DNA from: Aeolococcus sp035552595 | Lineage (GTDB): Bacteria; Chloroflexota; Dormibacteria; Aeolococcales; Aeolococcaceae | Direction: 5' to 3' | Length of the DNA stretch: 22,971 nt | Assembly: GCA_035552595.1 (NCBI GenBank) | Contig: DASZKZ010000034.1 | Coordinates: 1 to 22,971 of the forward strand | Part shown: piece after piece, positions 15,762 through 22,971 of the stretch | How positions within the stretch are numbered: position 1 is the stretch's first letter | Layout of the letters: each line of letters begins with the position of its first letter | Program-made: the position numbers and the translations under genes | Notes under the pieces: generated by a model | Seen by the model: the letters and a program-made list of their open reading frames with translations, nothing else | What the model was told of the DNA's origin: nothing | Database searches by the model: none

Positions 15762-16930
15762 CAGTGCTGGGCGACCTCCACCACCCGGCCGCTCTCCACC
15801 TCGAAGCGCCGCGTGCCCGCGGGAAGCATGTCGGGAAGCGGCTCGCTGCTGGTGATCAGCGTCTGCAGACCGGCGGCGGCGAGGCCGGCGATGAGGTCGC
15901 GGCGGCGTCCGGGGTCGAGCTCGCTGAGCACGTCGTCGAGGAGGAGCACGGGCATCACCGATGCCCGCGAGGCGATGTGGCGCACCTCCGCAAGTTTGAG
16001 GGCGAGCACGATGCTTCGCTGCTGCCCCTGGGAGGCGGCGCTGCGGGCGGGGCGGCCGCCGAGGAGCAGCTCGAGGTCATCGCGGTGGGGCCCGGCCAGG
16101 GTGGCGCCGCGGGCCACCTCCTCATCGTGGCGCCGGGACAGGGTGGCGGAGAGCGCCGCCTCCGCGGCCAGGGCGTCGCCGTCGGGGTCCATGCCCCCGT
16201 CGGGGACGTAGCGGAGCCCGAGCTCCTCGCCGCCGCCGATCTGCGCGAGCGCCTCCCGGCCGTGGGGGACCAGCGCGCGCACCAGCGCCGCCCGCGCCAC
16301 CTGGATGCGCGCCCCGCTGGCCACCAGCTCGCGGGTGAAGCCGTCGAGGGCGTCGCGGTCGGAGCTGCCGGCGCGGAGCTGGCGGAGGAGCGCGTTGCGC
16401 TGCTCGAGAACGTGGCGGAAGCGGAGCAGATCGGCGGCGGCGCGGGGGTCGAGCTGGGAGAGGAGGACGTCGAGGAGCCGGCGCCGCCCATCCGGCCCCG
16501 CCTTGACCAGCTGCAGGTCCTCAGGCCAGAAGAGCACCACCGGGCACAGACCGAGCAGCGCGCGGGCCGGCCGCGGGCTGCCGTCGACGGTGGCGGTACG
16601 GGTGACCCGCCCGGAGACCAGATCGCGACGGAAGCGAACCGCCAGGGTGCGGTCGGCGGCGGGGCGGAGCACCTCGGCCTCGAGCAGGGACTCGTCGCTG
16701 CCCCAGGCGACCACGTCGGCGGAGCTCGCCGCCCGCGGCGACCGGGTCAGCAGCAGGGTGGCCACCGCCTCGAGCAGGTTGGTCTTGCCCTGGGCGTTGC
16801 GGCCGCCCACCACGTTGATGCCGCTGCCGAACTCGACCGTCTGCTCGCCATAGTTGCGGAACGCGAAGATACGCAGCCTGCGCAGGCTGCACGCGCCCGC
16901 GGCCACCAGCGGCGGCAGCAGCACGCTCAC
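15761..16930 (-). CDS. recF: DNA replication and repair protein RecF
   Basis: This 389-residue SMC-like ATPase acts with RecO and RecR to load RecA at gapped DNA. The N-terminal strand RLRIFAFRNYGEQTVEF leads to Walker A GRNAQGKTN (43-51). VLFWPEDLQLVKAGPDGRRR is the family region around the first helical arm. The C-terminal half has the signature ASQGQQRSIVLALKLAE and Walker B PVLLLDDVLSELDPGRR. There are about 15 additional residues before the usual RecF start; the GTG at 16930 is favoured because it overlaps the preceding stop (GTGA). It is separated from dnaN by about 5 kb and lies on the opposite strand, while keeping its DUF721 partner downstream. Confidence 0.95.
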   Translation of the reverse strand: MSVLLPPLVAAGACSLRRLRIFAFRNYGEQTVEFGSGINVVGGRNAQGKTNLLEAVATLLLTRSPRAASSADVVAWGSDESLLEAEVLRPAADRTLAVRFRRDLVSGRVTRTATVDGSPRPARALLGLCPVVLFWPEDLQLVKAGPDGRRRLLDVLLSQLDPRAAADLLRFRHVLEQRNALLRQLRAGSSDRDALDGFTRELVASGARIQVARAALVRALVPHGREALAQIGGGEELGLRYVPDGGMDPDGDALAAEAALSATLSRRHDEEVARGATLAGPHRDDLELLLGGRPARSAASQGQQRSIVLALKLAEVRHIASRASVMPVLLLDDVLSELDPGRRRDLIAGLAAAGLQTLITSSEPLPDMLPAGTRRFEVESGRVVEVAQH

Positions 16931-18087
16931 CTCCGCACCGCGTCAGCGCCGGCCATGGCGGCGATCAGCTCCGCGATCCGCTCTGTCGCCTCGGGACGGG
17001 CCGCGCCGGCCACCGCGGAGCGCATCGCCGCCATCCCCGGGGACCCGGGCAGCGAGAGCTCGGCGAGCGCGTCGAGCAGCTCGCGCGTCCTGGGCACGTA
17101 GCGGCCCGCGCCGATGTCCACCACCCACTCCAGGTTGCCCCGCTCCTGGCCGGGGATGTACCAGGTCAGCAGCATGGGCAGCCCGGAGCAGAGCGCCTCG
17201 GCGATGGTCCCGGGGCCGGCCTTGGTGACCACCACGTCGGCAGCCCGCATCCAGTCGGCCATGTTGTCGACGAAGCCGAGCACGGGAACCGGACGCCCCT
17301 CGGCGTCGCGCAGCCCGGCGAGCCGCCGGCGGGCGGCGCCATTGCGCCCGCAGATCACCGCCAGCCCCACCGCCAGCCCGGACCCGGCGATGGCCCGGGC
17401 GCGCACGTCCAGACCGCCCGACCCGTCAGCGCCGCTCGACACCAGGGCGGTGAAGCGATCCTCGGCCAGCCCCAGCCGGCGGCGCAGGGCGCGGCGCTCC
17501 TCGTCGTCGGGGAAGGGCCGGGCGAAGCTCGAGTCCACGGGGAGCCCGAGCTGGTGACAGCGGTGAGCGGGAATTCCCGCCCGGCGGCAGCGGTCGAGGC
17601 CGCCGGGCGAGGGGATGACCACGGCGTCGACATCGGGGCAGGCCCAGCCGGCGTGCACGTCGACGAGGTCGGTGATCACGGTGATCACCGGCACGGTGGG
17701 AGCGGGGCCGCCCCGCACCGCCTCCGCGGCGAGATGGTTGAGCAAGGGATGGAAGGACACCACCGCGGCGGGCTGGAGCGAGCCCAGCAGCCGCTCCACC
17801 ACCGCCCGCAGCGGCCGCAGCGCCGAGCGCCGCATCAGCGCCACCGCCGCGGCGGAGTTGGTGGCGTGGTACAGGCCGGCCCAGAGCCAGCGGGCGTGCT
17901 GGATGAGCGGTGAATAGAGCTCGGCGGTGCGGCTCAGCAGAGCGGGTGAGCCGCCCGCCGAGGGATCGACGATGTGGACATCGAACTGGCCGGGGCGATC
18001 GATCTCCAGGCGTCGCGCCACCGCCGTGGCGCCGGCGCGATGGCCGCCGCCGGTGTCGGCGATGAGAAAGAGAAGCGGCGTGCCCAT
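16927..18087 (-). CDS. MGDG-synthase/UgtP-like glycosyltransferase (GT28)
   Basis: This protein of about 386 residues belongs to the family of monogalactosyldiacylglycerol synthases and processive diacylglycerol glucosyltransferases, which glycosylate diacylglycerol at the membrane. The N-terminal LFLIADTGGGHRAGA (7-21) is the characteristic glycine-rich motif. The acceptor-domain pattern AAVVSFHPLLNHLA follows. The C-terminal nucleotide-sugar domain has VTKAGPGTIAEALCSGLP and WYIPGQERGN, the GT28 motifs. ATG 18087 lies two bases after the lipoprotein stop; a TTG at 18093 overlapping that stop (TTGA) is possible. Neither has a Shine-Dalgarno sequence, so coupling is likely. A glycolipid product is the likeliest role; a MurG-like step is less likely. 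Confidence 0.85.
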   Translation of the reverse strand: MGTPLLFLIADTGGGHRAGATAVARRLEIDRPGQFDVHIVDPSAGGSPALLSRTAELYSPLIQHARWLWAGLYHATNSAAAVALMRRSALRPLRAVVERLLGSLQPAAVVSFHPLLNHLAAEAVRGGPAPTVPVITVITDLVDVHAGWACPDVDAVVIPSPGGLDRCRRAGIPAHRCHQLGLPVDSSFARPFPDDEERRALRRRLGLAEDRFTALVSSGADGSGGLDVRARAIAGSGLAVGLAVICGRNGAARRRLAGLRDAEGRPVPVLGFVDNMADWMRAADVVVTKAGPGTIAEALCSGLPMLLTWYIPGQERGNLEWVVDIGAGRYVPRTRELLDALAELSLPGSPGMAAMRSAVAGAARPEATERIAELIAAMAGADAVRR

Positions 18088-18089
18088 GG

Positions 18090-19898
18090 TCAATCAGAGA
18101 ATGCCACGGCCTGGGCCTCGAGCCCCCCGGTGGCGAAGCGGGTCATGGCGAGCTCGCCGGTTCCGTCGGCGTTGGCCACGTACGCCTGCCGCACCCCCTG
18201 GGCATCGACGGCCAGGCAGACCAGGCGCCGTCCATCCGCGGCGGTGCGCACGCTGAGCATGTCGGTGGCGCCCGTGCTCAGCGAGACCGTGGTGCTGTCA
18301 CCACCCACCACGCTGATGCGGACCAGCTGGGTGCCGTCCAGGGTGGTGCTGACCGCGAGCAGCACCCCCTCGCCGACGAAGCCGAGGGCCTGGAGGTGAC
18401 CGGTGAGGCGCTGGGCGCTGCCCGGGGCCCCGGGTGCGGGCGCCACCACCACGCCTCCGTCGGTGGTGGCCAGGGCGATCCGTCCCCCGCCCGGAGACAC
18501 CGCCACCGCCGTGGACCCGGGCGGCGCTCCCGGGAGCTGGTACTGGGCGTCGACCTGCTGGTCGATGAGCTCGACCCCCGCCGCCGCCCCTGCCGCGGTC
18601 ACGTCGCTGAGCACCAGGGTGGTGTTGCCCGCCCACAGCGGCGGCGCCGTCACGGGGGTATCGGCGGCCAGCACCGTGAGCTTCCCGGAGCGCACGTCGA
18701 AGACGTCGATGTGGGTGCCCGCCGCCAGCGCCAGGCGGGTCCCGTCGGGCGACCAGGAGGGCAGCCGCCCATCGGGGATGTCGGCGAGGACGGCGCCGTA
18801 CACGGTGTCGAGCACCTGCAGCGCCGAGGTCGCCGTCTGAGCGTCGTCGACGACCACAGCCACGTGGGTGCCGTCCGGCGACGTGGCCGGTGCCGCGTAG
18901 GTCTGCAGCGCCCCGCCCGTGGCCACAGAGGTGCAGCCGGTGCTGAGCGTGCAGCGCGGGGCTGTGAGCAGCACTGGGGCGGGCACCGGCTCGCCCGCGG
19001 CGGCCGGCGCCAGCGCGGGCAGGAGCACCTCGGTGGCGCGCTCGCCGGGCACGCCCGCGAGCAGGATGGCGTGGGCACCCTCCATGCGCGTCCCGGTGGT
19101 GAAGCGGAGGGCCACCGCGGTGGCCAGGAACTGTTCGTCCTCGCCGCGCGCGGTGCGGTCGACGCCGACCGTGTAGGTGACGTCGGGGACGAGCAGCCGG
19201 CCGGGCAGGATCACGAAGCGACTCTTGTCGAGGGTGTTGCCGACCACGCGGGTTCCCGGCACCGCAGGGGACAGCGTGATCGCCGCCGCCGTGGTGGGCG
19301 CATCCATGGGCGCCGAGAAGGACACGGCCAGGCGCGCGTCCACCGCCACGTCGCTGGCGCCCACCGCCGGGGTGCTGGCGGCCAGCAGTGGAGCCGGAGC
19401 GGTGGTGAGGTCCCAGTGGTGGTCGAGACCGTTGCGATCGCCCTGGGGATCGGAGAAGCCCCCGGCGAGGGTGAAGTGGTACGCGGTCGCCGGCCGGAAC
19501 ACGGCGCCCAGGTGGATGAGCTCGAACCCGGGCTGGGGATCGAGCCAGTGGATCCAGCATGGTGCCGTCGACGGAGCGCTGAACACGGTGCTGAGGTCGC
19601 ACCCGGGGATCGCCGGGCTCACCGCCGCCGTGACCGTGAAGCGCCCCACCACGCTGGCGTGCGTCACCGGGCGATCGAAGACCACCCGCACCGGTGCGTC
19701 GGCGAGGACCGAGGTGGAGCCGCGGTTGGGCTCCAGCGAGATGATCTGCGGTGGGGCGCTGAAGCAGCCGGTCAGGAGGAGAGCGAGAACACCCCCGAGC
19801 AACCCGCCGCCGAGGAGGCGGGTGAGCCGTGCCAGCGTGGCCCTAGGACGGACGCGACAGGACCGCCTCAGCGTCGATGCCTTCGCGGGAGCTGTCAT
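18090..19898 (-). CDS. Lipoprotein with Ig-like (SbsA-type) and beta-propeller segments
   Basis: This is a 602-residue predicted surface lipoprotein. A basic n-region is followed by a hydrophobic stretch and the lipobox LLTGC, with Cys45 as the lipidation site. Two Ig-like domains of the Big_5/SbsA kind follow, each with the VRVVFDRPV or LAVSFSAPMD strand and a closing TTA/FTTG strand (about 50-160 and 165-275). The C-terminal 300 residues contain repeated beta segments such as PSWSPDGTRLALA and VSPGGGRIALA, typical of a WD40/TolB-like propeller. ATG 19898 has GAGGTG seven bases upstream, and the first 56 bases overlap the end of the upstream gene in another frame. Function is not known; it may bind envelope glycans or proteins. 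I cannot name a closer homologue. Confidence 0.78.
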   Translation of the reverse strand: MTAPAKASTLRRSCRVRPRATLARLTRLLGGGLLGGVLALLLTGCFSAPPQIISLEPNRGSTSVLADAPVRVVFDRPVTHASVVGRFTVTAAVSPAIPGCDLSTVFSAPSTAPCWIHWLDPQPGFELIHLGAVFRPATAYHFTLAGGFSDPQGDRNGLDHHWDLTTAPAPLLAASTPAVGASDVAVDARLAVSFSAPMDAPTTAAAITLSPAVPGTRVVGNTLDKSRFVILPGRLLVPDVTYTVGVDRTARGEDEQFLATAVALRFTTGTRMEGAHAILLAGVPGERATEVLLPALAPAAAGEPVPAPVLLTAPRCTLSTGCTSVATGGALQTYAAPATSPDGTHVAVVVDDAQTATSALQVLDTVYGAVLADIPDGRLPSWSPDGTRLALAAGTHIDVFDVRSGKLTVLAADTPVTAPPLWAGNTTLVLSDVTAAGAAAGVELIDQQVDAQYQLPGAPPGSTAVAVSPGGGRIALATTDGGVVVAPAPGAPGSAQRLTGHLQALGFVGEGVLLAVSTTLDGTQLVRISVVGGDSTTVSLSTGATDMLSVRTAADGRRLVCLAVDAQGVRQAYVANADGTGELAMTRFATGGLEAQAVAFSD

Positions 19899-21156
19899 CG
19901 CCGCGCACCTCGATTCGCGCGGGACGTTCGGATGCCAGGGCGGCGACCTCCTCGGTGCCCGTCTGGGACGCCGGGGACTCGGCCGTGTAGGCGGCCAGCA
20001 CGTCGCCCTCCTTGAGCAGGATCACGCCGGTCTGCGAGCCACCCACCACGATGATCGAGCCGTCGAGCTTCTCCTCGGCGAGGTACTCGAGCAGGGCGGG
20101 GAAGTTGACGAAACGCGCCAGCAGGCCGGCGAACAGGGGCGGACCGGTGAGCAGCCGAGCGATCGAGGTGACCGTGTCGCTGTCCAGCTCGACGACGTCG
20201 AGGAGCCCCTCGCCGGTGTCCATGCGGCGCCGGAAGATGACGAACGCCTCCTCGCCGTGGGCAGAGCCGTCGGCGCCCGCCTCCGCCTCCACCAGCTCGC
20301 CGTCGCGGAAGAGGAGAACCCCGGAATCGGCCCCGGTGATGAGCCGGATGAAGCCGGTGTGGCGATCGCTGCGCAGGGTGCGCAGCAGCCGCGGGAAGTC
20401 GACGAAGGCGCTCTTCAGGCCCTCGTACTGGACATGGCCCGAGGGGATCGGCAGGCTTCCCACCGGCGACGCCTGCGGACCCCCGGCGGGGCTGGCCGGG
20501 GCGGCTGGGGAGCCGGCTCCGGCGGGCCCGTCGCCGGCGGCGGGCGGGGCTGCGCTGGCGGCCACCGGGGCGGGCTCGGCGGGGACGTAGGTGGGCGAGT
20601 ACTCGGCCGGCGCGTACGTGGGCGCGCTCTCCTGGGGTGGCGCCGCCGGTGACCAGGGGTCGACATGGGCGGCCTGCCCGGTGTCGTCGGATCGCCGCGT
20701 GCTCCACGACCCGGTCGATTCCGCGGCGGGCTCGGAGACGGATGCCGGGCTCCAGATCCCCGGCTCGGGCACCCCGGCGCTCCCCGTCGATCCCGCCTGG
20801 CCGTCGATGGCCCGCAGCGAGGGCGCGGTGGCTGAGGCCACTCCCACGGGTGCCTCTCCGGCCCCCTCGGCGGCCGCGATCAGCTCCGCCGGCGACGACT
20901 TGATGGTCTCCTCGGCGGGGAGCTTGGCGCGGGGGTCGAAGCGGAAGCTGCCGTCGTGCCAGGAGAGCGCCCGGAGCACGACCTCCTCGCCGTCCCCGTC
21001 CGGGGCGGTGGCGTGGAAGAGGTGGCCGAACAGGAAGAAGAGGGAGCAGCTGTCCGAGCCGTCCTCGAGGCTGAGCGTCCCGGTCGCCCGCTCGGACTGC
21101 ATGGTCTGCAGCAGCGAAGCGAGGTCCGACTCCTGCAACGAACCCTGCGTCTGCAC
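19843..21156 (-). CDS. DUF4388-like protein with three repeated units
   Basis: This is a 437-residue protein. Residues 8-75 (LASLLQTMQSERATGTLSL ... FLFGHLFHATA ... GSFRFDP) fit DUF4388, the domain found at the N-terminus of PatA-like regulators. A Pro/Ala/Ser-rich linker (about 100-240) has short PTYxPAE repeats. Two further copies follow: FVDFPRLLRTLRSDRHTGFI (251-270) with DSGVLLFRDGELVEAEA, and FVNFPALLEYLAEEKLDGSI (349-368) with TGVILLKEGDVLAAYT. GTG 21156 has AGGAG nine bases upstream. It is the first gene of the operon leading to recF and diverges from a response regulator. I infer a signalling or scaffolding role; no enzyme motif is visible and there is no signal peptide. Confidence 0.75.
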   Translation of the reverse strand: MQTQGSLQESDLASLLQTMQSERATGTLSLEDGSDSCSLFFLFGHLFHATAPDGDGEEVVLRALSWHDGSFRFDPRAKLPAEETIKSSPAELIAAAEGAGEAPVGVASATAPSLRAIDGQAGSTGSAGVPEPGIWSPASVSEPAAESTGSWSTRRSDDTGQAAHVDPWSPAAPPQESAPTYAPAEYSPTYVPAEPAPVAASAAPPAAGDGPAGAGSPAAPASPAGGPQASPVGSLPIPSGHVQYEGLKSAFVDFPRLLRTLRSDRHTGFIRLITGADSGVLLFRDGELVEAEAGADGSAHGEEAFVIFRRRMDTGEGLLDVVELDSDTVTSIARLLTGPPLFAGLLARFVNFPALLEYLAEEKLDGSIIVVGGSQTGVILLKEGDVLAAYTAESPASQTGTEEVAALASERPARIEVRGDDSSREGIDAEAVLSRPS

Positions 21157-21306
21157 CTGACGTGACTCCTGTGAGGGGCGGTCCTGATCTCCAGAGGCGC
21201 AGAGGGGGCGACCCCGAAATCGGCCCGTATAGTATCAATCGTGCCAGCTCGCGTCCCAGCTCGCGGCCAGACCGGCGCAGTGTACCTCCAATTCGCCTGG
21301 CGCCCG

Positions 21307-21312
21307 TAGAAT
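21307..21312 (+). promoter_or_regulatory. -10 element TAGAAT of the response regulator
   Basis: TAGAAT (5 of 6) lies 36 bases before the GTG start; transcription from about 21319 would give a 30-base leader carrying the AAGGTG ribosome site. No clear -35 box is seen. The spacer 21157-21348 also has to hold the divergent promoter of the DUF4388 gene. A GATACTATA-like stretch near 21229-21239 (- strand) is a weak candidate. Confidence 0.45.
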
Positions 21313-21348
21313 TCGCGAGGGGTCGTCAAGAGATGTGAAGGTGACGTC

Positions 21349-22071
21349 GTGGAAGGCCGGCAGCCCGTGGTCCTCATCGTTGACGACGACGCCCTCATCC
21401 GCAAGGCGGTGCGGCTCACCTGCGAGTCCGAGGGCTACGCGGTCACCGAGGTGGAGCGCGGCGGCGACGCCCTGAGCGCGGTCGACGCGGTCCGGCCCGA
21501 CATGGTCCTGCTCGACCTGATGATGCCCGACCTCAGCGGCTTCGACGTGTGCCGGGAGATCCGCCGCGCCGGCCACCGTGTCCCCGTGCTCATCCTCTCG
21601 GCCAGAACCGAGGAGATCGACGTGGTGCTGGGCCTGGAGATCGGGGCCGACGACTACATCATGAAGCCGTTCCGCCCCCGCGAGCTGCTGGCCCGCATCG
21701 CCGCGCACCTCCGCAAGGTGAACGAGCCCGTCGCGCGCAACGGCGAGGGACGGAGGCTGAGCTTCCGCGGCCTCACCGTCGACACCAGCGAGCGCCGCGT
21801 GGTGCGCGACGGCAGCGAGATCACCCTGACCCACACCGAGTTCGACCTGCTCGCCTTTCTCGCCGGCAACGCCGGCCAGGTCATCTCCCGCGAGCGCATC
21901 CTGGCCACGGTGTGGGGGTACGAGCACCCCATCGCCACCCGGGTCATCGACGTCCATGTGCGCAACCTGCGCCGCAAGATCGAGCCCGAGCCGAGCCAGC
22001 CCCGCTACATCCTGGCGGTGCCCGGCGTCGGCTATCGATTCACCAATACGCGCCCGGAGAACGGCCGGTAG
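21349..22071 (+). CDS. OmpR/PhoB-family response regulator (orphan)
   Basis: This 240-residue two-component regulator has a receiver domain (about 5-120) with acidic residues Asp12/Asp13, the phosphoacceptor Asp56 (in MVLLDLMMPDLSGFD), the switch serine in LILSAR and the conserved lysine in DDYIMKPFRPRELL. The C-terminal winged helix (about 137-235) shows LTHTEFDLLAFLAGNAG, RVIDVHVRNLRRKIE and the wing VPGVGYRF, so it should bind direct-repeat DNA as a dimer. GTG 21349 has AAGGTG five bases upstream. No histidine kinase is found in the window. Its promoter region is shared with the divergent DUF4388/lipoprotein/recF operon, a natural candidate target. Confidence 0.93.
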   Translation: MEGRQPVVLIVDDDALIRKAVRLTCESEGYAVTEVERGGDALSAVDAVRPDMVLLDLMMPDLSGFDVCREIRRAGHRVPVLILSARTEEIDVVLGLEIGADDYIMKPFRPRELLARIAAHLRKVNEPVARNGEGRRLSFRGLTVDTSERRVVRDGSEITLTHTEFDLLAFLAGNAGQVISRERILATVWGYEHPIATRVIDVHVRNLRRKIEPEPSQPRYILAVPGVGYRFTNTRPENGR

Positions 22072-22081
22072 ACTGAGGGCG

Positions 22082-22351
22082 ATGCCCACCCCTCCGATGC
22101 TCCGCTCGCGTGAGGTGGCCGCGGACGGGCGGTCCGCCCCGGACCCGCTGGTGGCCGTCAACGTCGCCGCCATGGCGGTGGTGGCGGCGGCGCTGCTCCT
22201 GGCGGGCATCCTCGCCGTGTACGACTGGCGCACGCCCGCGGCGGAGGCGCCACTGGTGTTCTGGATCGCGATCATCGCGGTGGCCGTCCTCTGCATCGAC
22301 CTGCTGGTCATCGGTGTCCGCCACCTGCGCCGGCTCCGGCTGGGACTGTAG
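22082..22351 (+). CDS. Small two-helix membrane protein, function unknown
   Basis: This 89-residue protein begins 10 bases after the response regulator stop, with a close GAGGG ribosome site. The first 30 residues are polar. Two hydrophobic helices follow, VAAMAVVAAALLLAGILAVY (about 33-52) and VFWIAIIAVAVLCIDLLVIG (about 60-79), and the end is basic (RHLRRLRLGL). The positive-inside rule would place the C-terminus in the cytoplasm. It is not covered by a family I recognise. Co-transcription with the regulator is likely, and the next gene starts immediately after its stop. Confidence 0.7.
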   Translation: MPTPPMLRSREVAADGRSAPDPLVAVNVAAMAVVAAALLLAGILAVYDWRTPAAEAPLVFWIAIIAVAVLCIDLLVIGVRHLRRLRLGL

Positions 22352-22971
22352 GTGTCGGAGCAGCAGGGAGCAGGACTGCCGCCCAGCGAGTCGCCACAGG
22401 CCAGGCCTCCCTTTCCCTCGTACGAGGAGTTCGCGTCCGACCTCCTCGAGGCGGTCGACGGGTCGGGGCTGAGCATCGAGGACGTCCGCCACCACGTCGA
22501 GCCCGGGATCGGCGAGCGCCGCTTCGAGTGCACGGTGCGGCTGTCGCCGTCGGAGCCGCCCTCGCGCTACCACGTCCACGTCAGCTTCGCCTGGGACGCG
22601 CTCATGACCTATGTGGCCAGCTACGGGGCGGGCGCCGACTGCGAGCTCTACCACGACGAGGAGGACGCCCAGGACTGCCCGCACCAGCACCTCACCCCCC
22701 AGCCCTTCGTCGAGGTGGAGGCGGAGTTCGTGCTCGGCGACGGCGGCTACGAGCTCCAGGACGTCGGCGAGGTGGGCACCTGGGTGGACACCGTGCAGAC
22801 CCTCATCGGCAAGGCCTTCCCCGACGACGACCGGCCCTCGGTGCACATCGGCCTGGCCGCCCTGGGGCGCACCACGCTGGTCGAGAAGTTCACCGCCGAG
22901 CACTCCTGGCTCATCGACTTCGAGCATCCGCCCGACCTGGCTCTGATCGCCCGGCAGGTGCAGGCGGCCCT
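22352..22971 (+). CDS. Unrecognised acidic protein, runs off the right edge
   Basis: The frame from GTG 22352 stays open to the last base, at least 206 codons, with no stop. The GTG directly abuts the TAG of the small membrane protein. The product starts MSEQQGAGLPPSESPQARPP and is rich in Asp and Glu. It has no signal peptide or membrane helix. A segment ADCELYHDEEDAQDCPHQHL (about 96-115) holds two cysteines and three histidines, which could bind a metal or be coincidental. Strand-like alternation (FVEVEAEFVL, YHVHVSFAW) suggests an alpha/beta fold. I do not recognise the family. High GC at third positions and continuity to the window end make it a real gene. Confidence 0.72.
   Translation, partial: MSEQQGAGLPPSESPQARPPFPSYEEFASDLLEAVDGSGLSIEDVRHHVEPGIGERRFECTVRLSPSEPPSRYHVHVSFAWDALMTYVASYGAGADCELYHDEEDAQDCPHQHLTPQPFVEVEAEFVLGDGGYELQDVGEVGTWVDTVQTLIGKAFPDDDRPSVHIGLAALGRTTLVEKFTAEHSWLIDFEHPPDLALIARQVQAA

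Overview
This is a high-GC bacterial chromosome segment built around the replication origin. The gene set (parA-parB, rpmH-rnpA-yidD-yidC-jag, dnaA, dnaN, recF, a DUF721/DciA-like gene) is core and chromosomal. I see no insertion sequence, phage gene, tRNA, rRNA or CRISPR array. The rpmH-to-jag order, the DciA-like helicase loader, and GTG starts with a -10 box directly upstream suggest a GC-rich Terrabacteria-type lineage (Actinomycetota, Chloroflexota or the uncultured Dormibacterota). I lean towards the last, but this is inference from gene style, not a demonstrated placement.

Left part (1-3279): parA and parB lie on the + strand and overlap by 4 bases. They converge with a Fe/Mn superoxide dismutase on the - strand, and signal peptidase I (+) diverges from that gene. 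Both parA and lepB have a -10-like hexamer 6-8 bases before a GTG codon, the arrangement expected for leaderless mRNAs.

Left arm of the origin (3293-7694, - strand): one tight operon runs rpmH, rnpA, yidD, yidC, jag, an M16 peptidase and ndk. It joins ribosome and RNase P maturation to membrane protein insertion. Two reading frames in it (rpmH and the M16 peptidase) seem to begin at an AUC codon. No ATG/GTG/TTG fits the conserved N-terminus, and for rpmH a GGAG lies 8 bases upstream of the ATC.

Origin (about 7695-9728): divergent promoters for the rpmH operon and dnaA are followed by three closely spaced DnaA boxes in the dnaA leader. dnaA follows, then a second intergenic region with two more boxes and a 12-base palindrome, then dnaN. 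This looks like an origin split across both sides of dnaA.

Right arm: after dnaN come a quinone oxidoreductase and an ABC exporter (+). The opposite strand carries a long overlapping operon (21156 to 13756): a three-repeat DUF4388 protein, a lipoprotein with Ig-like and propeller segments, an MGDG-synthase-like glycosyltransferase, recF, the DciA-like gene and a 14-TM drug-efflux-type MFS transporter. Thus recF-dciA is kept as a pair, but it is inverted relative to dnaA-dnaN and embedded among cell-envelope genes. The ABC and MFS genes overlap tail to tail. An orphan OmpR-type response regulator diverges from the DUF4388 gene. It is followed by a small two-helix membrane protein and an unrecognised acidic protein that runs off the right edge.

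I did not find a wholly new system. The best leads are the AUC starts, the recF/envelope operon with the adjacent response regulator, and the unrecognised pair at the right end.
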